Positions 1 through 7,286 of a stretch of DNA of 11,467 nt are shown here, piece after piece; position 1 is the stretch's first letter, and each line of letters opens with the position of its first letter. The stretch lies in NCBI GenBank assembly GCA_030654555.1, contig JAURXG010000488.1:1-11467 (forward strand). Direction: 5' to 3'. The position numbers and the translations under genes were made by a program. The notes beneath the pieces were generated by a model. That model saw only the letters and a list, made by a program, of their open reading frames with translations. It had not been told where the DNA came from and ran no database searches. Origin of the DNA: Aquabacterium sp. GTDB lineage: Bacteria > Pseudomonadota > Gammaproteobacteria > Burkholderiales > Burkholderiaceae_C.

Positions 1-714
1 GGCGACCCGGACGCCAGCGACCTGCGTGCGCGCGGGCTGGGCGCGCGCGCCAGCGGCGAGTGGCGCGCCGCCGGCGGCTCGCGCTGGCGCTACTGGGCCG
101 ACGTGGCGCAGCTGCGGGGCCATGAAGACGTCACCGGCTTCAGCACCGCCACCTCGGGGGCCGTCACGGCAGGCGCCTCGACCGCACGGCGCGTGCGCGG
201 CCACGCGATCGACCTGGGCAGCAGCTTCGCCTGGAGCGTGCCGCTGCGGCCGTCGATCAGCCTGGGCTACGCCCGCGGCTCGGGCGGCGAGCGCAGCGCC
301 ACGCGGGACGCCAACTTCCGCCAGACCGGCCTGCACGAGAACAAGGCCCGACTGGCCGGCGTCAAGCGCCTGCGCCGCTACGGCGAGCTGCTGCAGCCCG
401 AGCTGTCCAACCTGGGCGTGGCGACGCTGGGCACCGGCATCCGGCTGCTGGGCAACAGCTCGGTCGAGCTGGTGCTGCACCGCTACCGGCAGGTGCTGCC
501 GTCGACCACGCTGCGCGATGCGCGGCTGTCGGTCGCCCCGCTGGGCCTCGACCGGCGGCTGGGCCGCGAGCTGGACCTGTTCATCGCGCTGCGCGAGTGG
601 CGCTGGCTGGAGCTGACGCTGGCGCTGTCGCGCTTCACGCCCGGCCCGGCCTTTGCCGCCGACCGGCGCGATGCGGCGCACGCCGTCGAGCTGGGCGCGG
701 CGATCAACTTCTGA
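1..714 (+). CDS. AlgE-family outer-membrane polysaccharide export barrel, C-terminal part (5' end outside window)
   Basis: The frame is open from base 1 and stops at 712-714, giving 237 residues. The start codon lies outside the window. The protein alternates hydrophobic and polar residues as in transmembrane beta strands and ends in Ile-Asn-Phe, the terminal aromatic expected for outer-membrane barrels recognised by BAM. The stretch around residues 103-145 (FRQTGLHENKARLAGVKR, then YGELLQPELSNL) matches what I remember of the alginate export family (AlgE; PF13372). AlgE of Pseudomonas has about 490 residues, so roughly half is visible. The inferred role is passage of an anionic exopolysaccharide across the outer membrane. 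ugd follows 28 bases downstream on the same strand, which supports an exopolysaccharide operon. The polymer need not be alginate, since the neighbouring dehydrogenase looks specific for UDP-glucose rather than GDP-mannose. Family assignment is fairly sure; substrate is unknown. Confidence 0.75.
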   Translation, partial: GDPDASDLRARGLGARASGEWRAAGGSRWRYWADVAQLRGHEDVTGFSTATSGAVTAGASTARRVRGHAIDLGSSFAWSVPLRPSISLGYARGSGGERSATRDANFRQTGLHENKARLAGVKRLRRYGELLQPELSNLGVATLGTGIRLLGNSSVELVLHRYRQVLPSTTLRDARLSVAPLGLDRRLGRELDLFIALREWRWLELTLALSRFTPGPAFAADRRDAAHAVELGAAINF

Positions 715-730
715 ACCCATCCGAACCTTC

Positions 731-737
731 GAGAGGA
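731..737 (+). promoter_or_regulatory. Ribosome binding site of ugd
   Basis: GAGAGGA lies 5 bases before the ATG at 743. It decides the ugd start over the in-frame ATG at 653, which has no such site and lies inside the preceding gene. Confidence 0.6.
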
Positions 738-742
738 CTGCC

Positions 743-2119
743 ATGAAACTCACCGTTGTAGGCACTGGCTACGTGGGCCTGGTCACCGGCGCCTGCTTTG
801 CCGAGATGGGCAACGACGTGCTGTGCGTCGACACCGATGCCGGCAAGATCGAGCGGCTGCGCCAGGGCGAGCTGCCCATCTACGAGCCCGGCCTGGCCGA
901 GGTGGTGCAACGCAACGTGGCCGGCGGGCGGTTGCACTTCAGCACCGACGTGGCCGAGGGCGTGCGCTTCGGCACGATGCAGTTCATCGCCGTGGGCACG
1001 CCTCCCGGTGAAGACGGCAGCGCCGACATGCAGCATGTGCTGGCGGCCGCGCGCTGCATCGGCCGGCACATGACCGACTACAAGCTGGTCATCGACAAGA
1101 GCACCGTGCCGGTGGGCACCGCGCAGGCGGTGCAGCAGGCGGTGGCCGACGCACTGGCCGAGCGCGGCGTGCAGGTGCCGTTCAGCGTGGTGTCGAACCC
1201 CGAGTTCCTGAAGGAGGGCGCCGCGGTGGACGACTTCATGCGCCCCGACCGCATCGTCGTGGGCGCCGACGATGCGCGCGCCGTGCTGCTGATGCGCGCG
1301 CTGTACGCGCCCTTCCAGCGGGCGCGCGAGAAGCTGGTGCTGATGGACGTGCGCTCGGCCGAGCTGACCAAGTACGCGGCCAACGCGATGCTGGCCACGC
1401 GCATCAGCTTCATGAACGAGATGGCGCTGCTGGCCGAGAAGCTGGGCGCCGACATCGAGCAGGTGCGCCGCGGCATCGGCAGCGATCCGCGCATCGGCCA
1501 CCACTTCCTGTACGCGGGCTGCGGCTACGGCGGCTCGTGCTTTCCGAAGGACGTGAAGGCGCTGCTGCACAGCGCCGCGGCGCTGGACGAACCGCTGCAC
1601 CTGCTGCAGGCGGTGGAGCGCGCCAACGAGCGGCAGAAGGCCGTGCTGGTCGACCGCGTGGTGGCGCGCTTCGGGCCCGATCTGACGGGCCGCCACTTCG
1701 CGCTGTGGGGCCTGGCCTTCAAGCCCGAGACCGATGATCTGCGCGAGGCCCCCAGCCGGGTGATCATCGGGCAGTTGCTGGCGCGTGGGGCCACCGTCAC
1801 CGCGCACGACCCGCAGGCCATGGACGCCGCCCGCCTGGCGTTTGCGGGCCAGGCCGGGTTGCACTTCGCCGATCAGCCGATGGACGCGCTGGAGGCCGCC
1901 GACGCCTTGATCGTGGTCACCGAGTGGAAGGCCTACCGCACGCCCGACCTGGACCGCCTGCGCCGCCAGCTGCGCCAGCCGGTGGTGATCGACGGCCGCA
2001 ACCTCTACGAGCCGGCGCTGATGTTGGCCGCCGGGCTGGAGTACCTGGCCATCGGCCGCGGCAGCGCGGCAGCGGACAGCGGCATCGGCGCCGAACTGAG
2101 TCTGGCGATGGCCGCCTGA
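743..2119 (+). CDS. ugd: UDP-glucose 6-dehydrogenase
   Basis: The 458-residue product has the usual length for this family. It oxidises UDP-glucose to UDP-glucuronate with two NAD+ in the cytoplasm, supplying uronic acid for polysaccharides. The N-terminal Rossmann domain opens with GTGYVG (residues 7-12). A substrate-binding NPEFLKEGAA motif lies at about 152-161, the central helical domain is around 200-300, and the catalytic cysteine is Cys266 within GCGYGGSCFPKD. GGSCFPKD is typical of Ugd; GDP-mannose dehydrogenase (AlgD) usually has GGSCLPKD, so Ugd is preferred. The UDP-binding C-terminal domain follows, with LAFKPETDDLREAPS. The ATG at 743 is chosen because a Shine-Dalgarno-like GAGAGGA (731-737) sits 5 bases upstream and the protein then begins directly at the Rossmann strand; an in-frame ATG at 653 would overlap the upstream gene. 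Spacing to the AlgE-like gene suggests co-transcription as the end of an exopolysaccharide locus. Confidence 0.95.
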   Translation: MKLTVVGTGYVGLVTGACFAEMGNDVLCVDTDAGKIERLRQGELPIYEPGLAEVVQRNVAGGRLHFSTDVAEGVRFGTMQFIAVGTPPGEDGSADMQHVLAAARCIGRHMTDYKLVIDKSTVPVGTAQAVQQAVADALAERGVQVPFSVVSNPEFLKEGAAVDDFMRPDRIVVGADDARAVLLMRALYAPFQRAREKLVLMDVRSAELTKYAANAMLATRISFMNEMALLAEKLGADIEQVRRGIGSDPRIGHHFLYAGCGYGGSCFPKDVKALLHSAAALDEPLHLLQAVERANERQKAVLVDRVVARFGPDLTGRHFALWGLAFKPETDDLREAPSRVIIGQLLARGATVTAHDPQAMDAARLAFAGQAGLHFADQPMDALEAADALIVVTEWKAYRTPDLDRLRRQLRQPVVIDGRNLYEPALMLAAGLEYLAIGRGSAAADSGIGAELSLAMAA

Positions 2120-2219
2120 GCCCCGCCACCCGTCGATCCCTCCCCCACCCGGGAAGACCCGTAGCAATGCACGGCCCTGCTGGCACGTAGTCAGCGCACC
2201 ACCCTCCTGGAGATTCACG

Positions 2220-2891
2220 ATGACCGTTCTGCCCCTGTCACTGCCCCAGCGCGTGCTGGCCACCCTGGCCTGCAGCCTGATGGCCGCCTGCGCGACCACG
2301 CCCACCACGGGGCCGATGGGCTTCTTCGTCACCAGCGCGGGGCCGGGCAAGGGCGCTGACCTGGGCGGGCTGAGCGGTGCCGACGCCCATTGCCAGAAGC
2401 TGGCCAGCGCGGCCGGCGCCGGCCAGCGCCAATGGCGCGCCTACCTGAGCACCAGCGCCGTCGGCCAGGACGTGCCCGCGGTGCATGCCCGTGACCGCAT
2501 CGGCAAGGGCCCCTGGTTCAATGCCCAGGGCGCGCTGATCGCGCGCGACGTCGAGCAACTGCACGGCGCCAACCTGATCACCAAGGCCACCGCGCTGGAC
2601 GAGCGCGGCCAGGCGGTGAAGGGCCGCGGCGACACCCCCAACCAGCACGACATCCTCACCGGCTCGCGCATCGACGGCACCGCGTTCTCGCCGATCTACA
2701 ACCTGACCTGCAACAACTGGACGGCCAGCGGCGACGGCCAGGCGATGACCGGCCACCACGACCGGCTGGGGCTGGTCAGCGACGCCTGGGCGCTGTCGTG
2801 GAACTCGTCGCACCAGTCGCGCGGCTGCGGGCAGGAGGCGCTCAAGAGCACCGGCGGCGCCGGGCTGTTCTACTGCTTCGCGGCGGACTGA
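2220..2891 (+). CDS. Secreted lipoprotein with endostatin/C-type-lectin-like domain, function unknown
   Basis: The product has 223 residues. The N-terminus is a lipoprotein signal peptide: a hydrophobic stretch (residues 12-23) ending in LMAAC with lipidation at Cys24. Ala at +2 predicts sorting to the outer membrane rather than inner-membrane retention. The mature part is rich in Gly, Trp and His and carries GADLGGLSGADAHCQKLA near its start, GRGDTPNQHDILTG in the middle, TCNNWTASG, and SWNSSHQSRGCGQEALKS before the terminal GLFYCFAAD. The mature cysteines (in AHC, LTC, GC, YC) could form two disulfides. This arrangement resembles bacterial proteins with an endostatin/C-type-lectin-like fold; that is a resemblance from memory, and no enzymatic role is known to me. 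The ATG at 2220 has GGAG about 7 bases upstream (within CCTGGAGATTCACG). It follows ugd by 100 bases on the same strand, so it may be a separate unit at the edge of the exopolysaccharide locus. Confidence 0.8.
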   Translation: MTVLPLSLPQRVLATLACSLMAACATTPTTGPMGFFVTSAGPGKGADLGGLSGADAHCQKLASAAGAGQRQWRAYLSTSAVGQDVPAVHARDRIGKGPWFNAQGALIARDVEQLHGANLITKATALDERGQAVKGRGDTPNQHDILTGSRIDGTAFSPIYNLTCNNWTASGDGQAMTGHHDRLGLVSDAWALSWNSSHQSRGCGQEALKSTGGAGLFYCFAAD

Positions 2892-2905
2892 GGCGGCGGT
2901 GCCGG

Positions 2906-2927
2906 GCCCGCCCTGGGGGTGGCGGGC
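2906..2927. terminator. GC hairpin just after the lipoprotein gene
   Basis: GCCCGCC (2906-2912) and GGCGGGC (2921-2927) form a perfect 7-bp stem with an 8-base loop, 14 bases after the stop of the lipoprotein gene. No T-run follows, so it is not a classical intrinsic terminator. It could protect the 3' end or pause polymerase. In DNA this rich in G and C such stems also arise by chance. Confidence 0.35.
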
Positions 2928-2964
2928 AGGCGCGCCTGCGGTCGGGTGCCTGCATCGGCTGGGC

Positions 2965-2970
2965 TACAGT
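2965..2970 (+). promoter_or_regulatory. Possible -10 element for the SRPBCC gene
   Basis: TACAGT at 2965-2970, within GGGCTACAGTCGCC, matches the sigma-70 -10 consensus at 4 of 6 positions and lies 52 bases before the ATG at 3023. The hexamer 17 bases upstream (2942-2947) is a poor -35. Suggestive only. Confidence 0.25.
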
Positions 2971-3022
2971 CGCCGCAGCGGGCAGGCGGGTTCGTCGCCC
3001 GCTTTCGCAGCCAGGGTGCCCG

Positions 3023-3577
3023 ATGACCGATGCAGTGACGATAGACGTGCAGCGCAGCGGCCGCCGGTTCGAGGCCGAGGCGGTGCTGGAGCTGGCCGCC
3101 GATGCCCAGACGGTGTGGGACACGATCACCGACTACGCGGCCTTGTCGCGCTTCATGCCGGGCATCCGCGCCTGCCGGGTGATCGAGCGCAAGGCCTTGC
3201 CGAAGGCGGCCGAGCACCTGGTCGTCGAGCAGCAGGGCGAGTTCCGCTTCATGCTGTTTGCCCAGGCGATGACGGTGCTGCTGCACATCGAACACCAGCC
3301 GCTGAAGGTGGCCGAGGCCAAGGCCGTGCGCTTCGACCTGGGGCTGTTCAAGCGCCGGGCGATCGACGTCTTCGAGGGGCGTTACGAGCTCACCGCGATG
3401 AAGGGGCGGCGTGATGCGCCGCGGGTGCAACTGCGCTATTCGGCCGTGATCGGCCTGCTGCTGCCGCCGCCACCGGCCATCGGCAGCATCGCGGTGCGGC
3501 AGAACCTGGCGGCGCAGCTGGAGGCGGTGGCGGCCGAGGTGGGGCGCCGCAGCCTTGCCCGGCGCGTGCCGGCCTAG
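3023..3577 (+). CDS. SRPBCC (START/Coq10-like) family protein
   Basis: The product has 184 residues, no signal peptide and no membrane segment, so it is probably cytoplasmic. Residues about 15-175 fit a single SRPBCC helix-grip domain: an opening strand (FEAEAVLELAAD), then VWDTITDYAALSRFMPGI, the usual helix/loop of polyketide-cyclase and Coq10-like members, central strands, and a long C-terminal helix (IAVRQNLAAQLEAVAAEV) preceded by a proline run (LLLPPPPAIG). The family binds hydrophobic ligands in a tunnel; no ligand can be inferred here. The ATG at 3023 is chosen because the fold begins soon after it and AGGG (3013-3016) lies upstream. Reading the frame farther upstream adds only low-complexity Arg/Gly sequence. 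The gene converges on ribD, and the two stop codons overlap at the CTAG of 3574-3577. Confidence 0.85.
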   Translation: MTDAVTIDVQRSGRRFEAEAVLELAADAQTVWDTITDYAALSRFMPGIRACRVIERKALPKAAEHLVVEQQGEFRFMLFAQAMTVLLHIEHQPLKVAEAKAVRFDLGLFKRRAIDVFEGRYELTAMKGRRDAPRVQLRYSAVIGLLLPPPPAIGSIAVRQNLAAQLEAVAAEVGRRSLARRVPA

Positions 3578-4716
3578 GCCTGCAGGAACGCGTCCGCGCC
3601 GACGCGCCGGGCGCGGATGCGCAGATCGTTGCCCACCGGCTGCACGTCTTCGAAGCGCAGCGGCGTGGCCATCGCCAGCGAGGGCAGCGTGGGCAGGGCG
3701 GCGATGTCGCGGCCGGGGCCCAGCAGCATCGGCGCGACGTAGAGCAGCAACTCGTCGACCAGCCCCGTGCCCAGCATCGCGGCGTTCAGGGTGGCGCCGG
3801 CTTCCACATGCAGTTCGTTGACGCCATCGGCCGACAGGCGGTCGATCAGGGCCGCCAGGTCGACCCGGCGATGGGCCGCGCCGGCATCGGGCAGCAGCAG
3901 CACCTCGGCGCCGGCCTCGCGCAGCGCGGCGATGGCTTCGGGCCGGTCGCAGGCACCCACCACCAGCACGCGACCGGGTATGCGCAGCAGGCGGGCCTGC
4001 GGCGACATCGAGAAGTCCGAATCCACCACCACGCGCAGGGGTTGGCGGTGCGTGGCCACCAGGCGCACATCGAGCTGCGGGTCGTCCTGCTGGACGGTGC
4101 CGATGCCGGTGAGCAGTGCGCCGGCACGGCGGCGCCAGGCGTGGCCATCGCGGCGCGCGGCCTCGCCGGTGATCCACTGGCTGGTGCCGTCGGGCAGGGC
4201 GGTGCGACCGTCCAGCGACGCGGCGGCCTTCAGGCGCACCCAGGGCCGCTGGCGCAGCACACGCGAGAAGAAGCCGATGTTCAGCTCATGCGCGGCCCGC
4301 TGCGCCGGCCCCGGCCCGGCCAGATCCACCACCACGCCGGCGGCCCGCAGCCGCTCGATGCCGCGGCCGGCCACCTGCGCAAACGGATCGGTGGTGGCCA
4401 CCACGACGCGGGCCAGGCCGGCGGCGATCAGCGCGTCGGCACAGGGCGGTGTGCGGCCGTGGTGGGCGCAGGGCTCGAGGCTGACCCAGGCCGTGCCGCC
4501 GGCCACCGACCGGCCGGCCTGGGACGCGTCGCGCAGCGCCATCACCTCGGCATGCGGCCCACCCGCCTGCTGGGTGAAGCCTTCACCCGCCACCTGGCCG
4601 GCGGCGTCGTGCAGCACACAGCCCACGCGCGGATTCGGGTCGGACAGCCCGATCGAGCCTTCGGCCAATTCGATGGCCCGCAGCAGCCGGGTCTGGTCGG
4701 TCTCGGACAACGGCAT
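3574..4716 (-). CDS. ribD: Bifunctional riboflavin biosynthesis deaminase/reductase RibD
   Basis: The 380-residue product has the normal length for RibD, which deaminates the GTP-derived pyrimidine and then reduces its ribosyl side chain with NADPH in riboflavin synthesis. The N-terminal cytidine-deaminase-like domain (about 8-150) has the zinc site in GGPHAEVMAL (His55, catalytic Glu57) and EPCAHHGRTPPC (Cys83, Cys92). SDPNPRVGCV (25-34) is the usual substrate-side motif. The C-terminal DHFR-like reductase domain (about 155-375) begins at RPWVRLKAAASLDGRTAL and includes WITGEAAR and HVEAGATLNAAML. The ATG at 4716 gives the normal N-terminus. It starts only 5 bases after the pilV stop and has no clear Shine-Dalgarno sequence, so translation is probably coupled to pilV. 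I see no FMN riboswitch and no other rib gene in the window, so expression appears to depend on the pilin operon or a promoter inside it. Confidence 0.95.
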   Translation of the reverse strand: MPLSETDQTRLLRAIELAEGSIGLSDPNPRVGCVLHDAAGQVAGEGFTQQAGGPHAEVMALRDASQAGRSVAGGTAWVSLEPCAHHGRTPPCADALIAAGLARVVVATTDPFAQVAGRGIERLRAAGVVVDLAGPGPAQRAAHELNIGFFSRVLRQRPWVRLKAAASLDGRTALPDGTSQWITGEAARRDGHAWRRRAGALLTGIGTVQQDDPQLDVRLVATHRQPLRVVVDSDFSMSPQARLLRIPGRVLVVGACDRPEAIAALREAGAEVLLLPDAGAAHRRVDLAALIDRLSADGVNELHVEAGATLNAAMLGTGLVDELLLYVAPMLLGPGRDIAALPTLPSLAMATPLRFEDVQPVGNDLRIRARRVGADAFLQA

Positions 4717-4721
4717 GTCGG

Positions 4722-5957
4722 TCAGGGCTGGTGCTGACGGGTGTTGCCGTTGACCAGCGGATCGGTGCCGCCCTCCTCGGTGGGGCAACTGCGGTTGCCC
4801 GGAATGACCAGGAAGTTCTGGTTGATCAGGTTGCCGGTGACGCGCCGGCCGGTGCAGGGCACCTCGGCCGTGGGCGTGCCGGGCTTCTCCATGCAGTAGG
4901 TCTTGGGATGGTCTTCGTTGACCGTGAAATCGGCGTTGGGGTCCGCATCGCTGGGCATGTCGGCGGTGTAGCGGCAAGACCGGTAGCCGGTGGCGCTGGT
5001 GCCGAAGGCGACGGCCGCGTCAGTGACGTCGACGGGCTGCACATTGAGGCGGCCGCCCCAACCCGTGACCTGCGCCGGAATGACCACGCAGTAGTAGCTC
5101 ACACCACTGCGCACCGACAACTCCGACGCCGACAAGTGGCCTGCATAACAGCGTGCCACAGTGCTTGCGCCGACCGGCGACGCCAGCGTCAGCGCGTTGG
5201 GACCGGCGGCCAGATTGAGCGCCGGGCCTTGCGGGTTCTCGGCACTGGCGCCGTCGGGTTGGCTGGCCGTCAGGTGGTAGCGCACCGTGCCCGACACCAG
5301 CGTGCCCTGCACGCAGGACTCACCATCGGCATTGCAGGCGCGCATCACGCCCGAGAGATTGTTGAAGTACCAGGCAATGCCCGTGGACCCCGGCGGCACG
5401 AACCGGCTGCTGCCGTCGCCCTGGTCGACCGCTTCAGGCGGGATGGTGACGTGGCGGCCGCCGCGTTGGGTTGCCGGCGAGGTGCGCGGGGCCAGCGCCA
5501 GCAGTGCGCCCAGGTTCGGTGGCGTGCCGCTGAGCACGCTGTCGAGCGTGACGGACTGCAGCACGTCGGTGCGGTCACGCCATTGCACCTGCACCGTCAC
5601 GGCCTTCTGCGGCGAGCCCGGCACCAGCGTCACCGTGCGCACCACGCGGTAGGTGGTATTGCCGATGCCGCCCGGGGGTTGGTAGCCCTCCACGGTGCGG
5701 CTCGCGATCTCGTCGTAGGACACGCCGGGCTGGCCTGCCACGACGGGTACAGAGATGAAGGACCGCAACTGCTCGATCTCTTCGGTGGCAATGCGCGTGG
5801 CCTCGCTGCGCTGCTTGGCCAGGTCGCTGTTGAGCCGCATGGTGGCCTGCACGCCCACCAGCGCCAGCATGCCAAAGGCCATGATCGCCAAGGCCACCAG
5901 GGCTTCGACCAGCGAGACGCCGCGGCGTCGTTGGAGGGTTTTGCGGCAGGTGGACAT
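4722..5957 (-). CDS. pilV: PilV-like type IV minor pilin with large Cys-rich C-terminal domain
   Basis: The product has 411 residues. It has a short basic leader ending RRRG, prepilin peptidase cleavage after Gly13, mature start VSLVEALVALAIMAFGML, and Glu18 at +5. After the conserved hydrophobic helix (14-37) comes VGVQATMRLNSDLAKQRSEA, typical of PilV. Minor pilins of the PilV class usually have under 200 residues (about 185 in Pseudomonas). Here roughly 240 extra residues contain eight cysteines, potentially four disulfides, and a final segment NLINQNFLVIPGNRSCP that I associate with large pilins of Burkholderiales. The likely role is in the tip or initiation complex of a type IV pilus, with the added domain exposed outside the cell. 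The ATG at 5957 is 3 bases after the pilX stop, with ribD 5 bases downstream. Pilin class is certain; the exact PilV label rests on position and N-terminus. Confidence 0.85.
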   Translation of the reverse strand: MSTCRKTLQRRRGVSLVEALVALAIMAFGMLALVGVQATMRLNSDLAKQRSEATRIATEEIEQLRSFISVPVVAGQPGVSYDEIASRTVEGYQPPGGIGNTTYRVVRTVTLVPGSPQKAVTVQVQWRDRTDVLQSVTLDSVLSGTPPNLGALLALAPRTSPATQRGGRHVTIPPEAVDQGDGSSRFVPPGSTGIAWYFNNLSGVMRACNADGESCVQGTLVSGTVRYHLTASQPDGASAENPQGPALNLAAGPNALTLASPVGASTVARCYAGHLSASELSVRSGVSYYCVVIPAQVTGWGGRLNVQPVDVTDAAVAFGTSATGYRSCRYTADMPSDADPNADFTVNEDHPKTYCMEKPGTPTAEVPCTGRRVTGNLINQNFLVIPGNRSCPTEEGGTDPLVNGNTRQHQP

Positions 5958-5960
5958 GGA

Positions 5961-7286
5961 TCAGAACACCGTCAGGTTCCAGCTGCCCGGCGTGCGCACG
6001 AACGAGCCGTAGCGCAGACGGATGATGTCCATCATCGACCGGTCGTAGCTCAAGGTGGCGACGGCCGACGCGGTGAACGTGGTGGCCGAGACCAGCGCGC
6101 CTTCGAGGGTGGCGGCCGAACTCCAGACCACGTCGTTGGCGTGAACGAACCCACGCACTGTGGCGTTGGCCGAGACGGTCAGCGTGCCGGTGACGATCAG
6201 CATCAGCGGATCGACGGCGCTGCCCAGGTTGGCGACGGCGTCGATGTTGAGATTGCCGTTCACCCAGATCGGGTTGCGTGGGTAGCCGGCCAGCGTGTTG
6301 TTCAGCGTTGCCAGTGTGCATCCCGCGGCGCAGTCGACCCGCACGACGGCCGGCTGGCGCTGGTAGGTGGCGCTGTCCATGCCGAACAGGGCGCGAAACC
6401 AGGCTTCGTTGGGTTGGGCTGCCAGCGCGGACAGGGTGGCGTCTGTGGTCAGGCGGCCGTCGCTGCCCGATCCTGCCGGTCCGGCCAGCGCGAACGTGCC
6501 GGAACCGGACGACGTGAGGTCGCCGCCGGCATGAACCGTGAGGCCGGAGTTGTTGTCGGGATTGCGGACCCGGAGCTCGCCAGCGGTGACGCTGACGGCC
6601 CCGCCAGCCGTGAGCGCCGCCTTGGGCGGGATCGGCAGGGCCCGCACCAGACCCACCGTGGTCAGCGCGCCGGACAGGCCATCCACGGTCGGCAGCACGT
6701 CGTGGGTCTGCGCGAAGCAGGCACTGGCCCCGGCGCCGGGGTTTGCGCAACCGCGCGAGGCGAACTCCATCGCGCCGGCGCGCACCGCGTTGCCCGGCAG
6801 GATGAAGGCGATGCGGAAGGCGCTGCCGATGCCGTCGGCTGGTGCGCCGATGTCGGCGACCGCGCCGCCCATGCTGGGGCAGACACAGCTCAGCGCGCCG
6901 TCTCGGATGATGCAGGCGGGGTAGACGCGGTTGGCGAGCGTGGCACCCCATTCGAGCGCGTAACCGCCTTCGCCGTTGGTCTCGTCGTTCGAGTCTTCCA
7001 GATACCGGCTGCGGAAGTCGCCAAAGGCCGGGTTCACACTGGGCTGGCAATTGCCATCCACCCGACCGGCGTTGAGCATCGCCACCGTCCACTCGACACC
7101 GGCATCGGCGGCCTCGAGCGCCCGGTTGGAGCGGTAGCTGTTGGCCGAGATGCGCTGTTCGAAGACGAGGTTGCGGTGGGGGTAGGCCGCCACCATCGCC
7201 ATCACGACGAACAGGATCATCACCACGGTGAGCGCGGCGACGCCGCGCCGCGGCGCCATGAGGAGCGGAGGACGAGACGGCATCAT
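5961..7286 (-). CDS. pilX: PilX-like type IV pilus assembly protein with long C-terminal region
   Basis: The product has 441 residues. The N-terminus is a type III-like pilin signal: PRRG (12-15) followed by the hydrophobic segment VAALTVVMILFVVMAMVAAY. The +5 residue is Thr20, not Glu, as in the GspK/PilX class. Then SNRALEAADAGVEW, the helix characteristic of PilX, follows. Pseudomonas PilX has about 195 residues, so this is more than twice that. The C-terminal half is rich in Gly, Ser, Thr and Val with short alternating strands (ELRVRNPDNNSGLTVHAGGD; LIVTGTLTVSANATVRGFVH), suggesting a beta-helix-like stack, and ends LRYGSFVRTPGSWNLTVF. I recall this ending from other Burkholderiales PilX-family proteins. 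The ATG at 7286 overlaps the pilW stop as ATGA; a second ATG follows directly at 7283 and a third at 7259 lacks a ribosome site. Likely role: minor component priming or stabilising the pilus tip. Confidence 0.85.
   Translation of the reverse strand: MMPSRPPLLMAPRRGVAALTVVMILFVVMAMVAAYPHRNLVFEQRISANSYRSNRALEAADAGVEWTVAMLNAGRVDGNCQPSVNPAFGDFRSRYLEDSNDETNGEGGYALEWGATLANRVYPACIIRDGALSCVCPSMGGAVADIGAPADGIGSAFRIAFILPGNAVRAGAMEFASRGCANPGAGASACFAQTHDVLPTVDGLSGALTTVGLVRALPIPPKAALTAGGAVSVTAGELRVRNPDNNSGLTVHAGGDLTSSGSGTFALAGPAGSGSDGRLTTDATLSALAAQPNEAWFRALFGMDSATYQRQPAVVRVDCAAGCTLATLNNTLAGYPRNPIWVNGNLNIDAVANLGSAVDPLMLIVTGTLTVSANATVRGFVHANDVVWSSAATLEGALVSATTFTASAVATLSYDRSMMDIIRLRYGSFVRTPGSWNLTVF

Noticed and set aside
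653..742. Upstream ATG for ugd at 653, adding 30 residues
   Set aside because: The extension overlaps the AlgE-like gene, looks nothing like a Ugd N-terminus, and a good ribosome site precedes the ATG at 743.
704..2350. A 548-codon open frame on the - strand antisense to ugd
   Set aside because: The translation is His/Gln/Gly-rich with no recognisable motif, whereas the + strand encodes a complete Ugd with its catalytic site.
3574..4977. N-terminal extension of ribD to an ATG at 4977
   Set aside because: It would lie wholly within the pilV coding region and adds His/Arg-rich sequence absent from RibD; the ATG at 4716 gives the normal family N-terminus.
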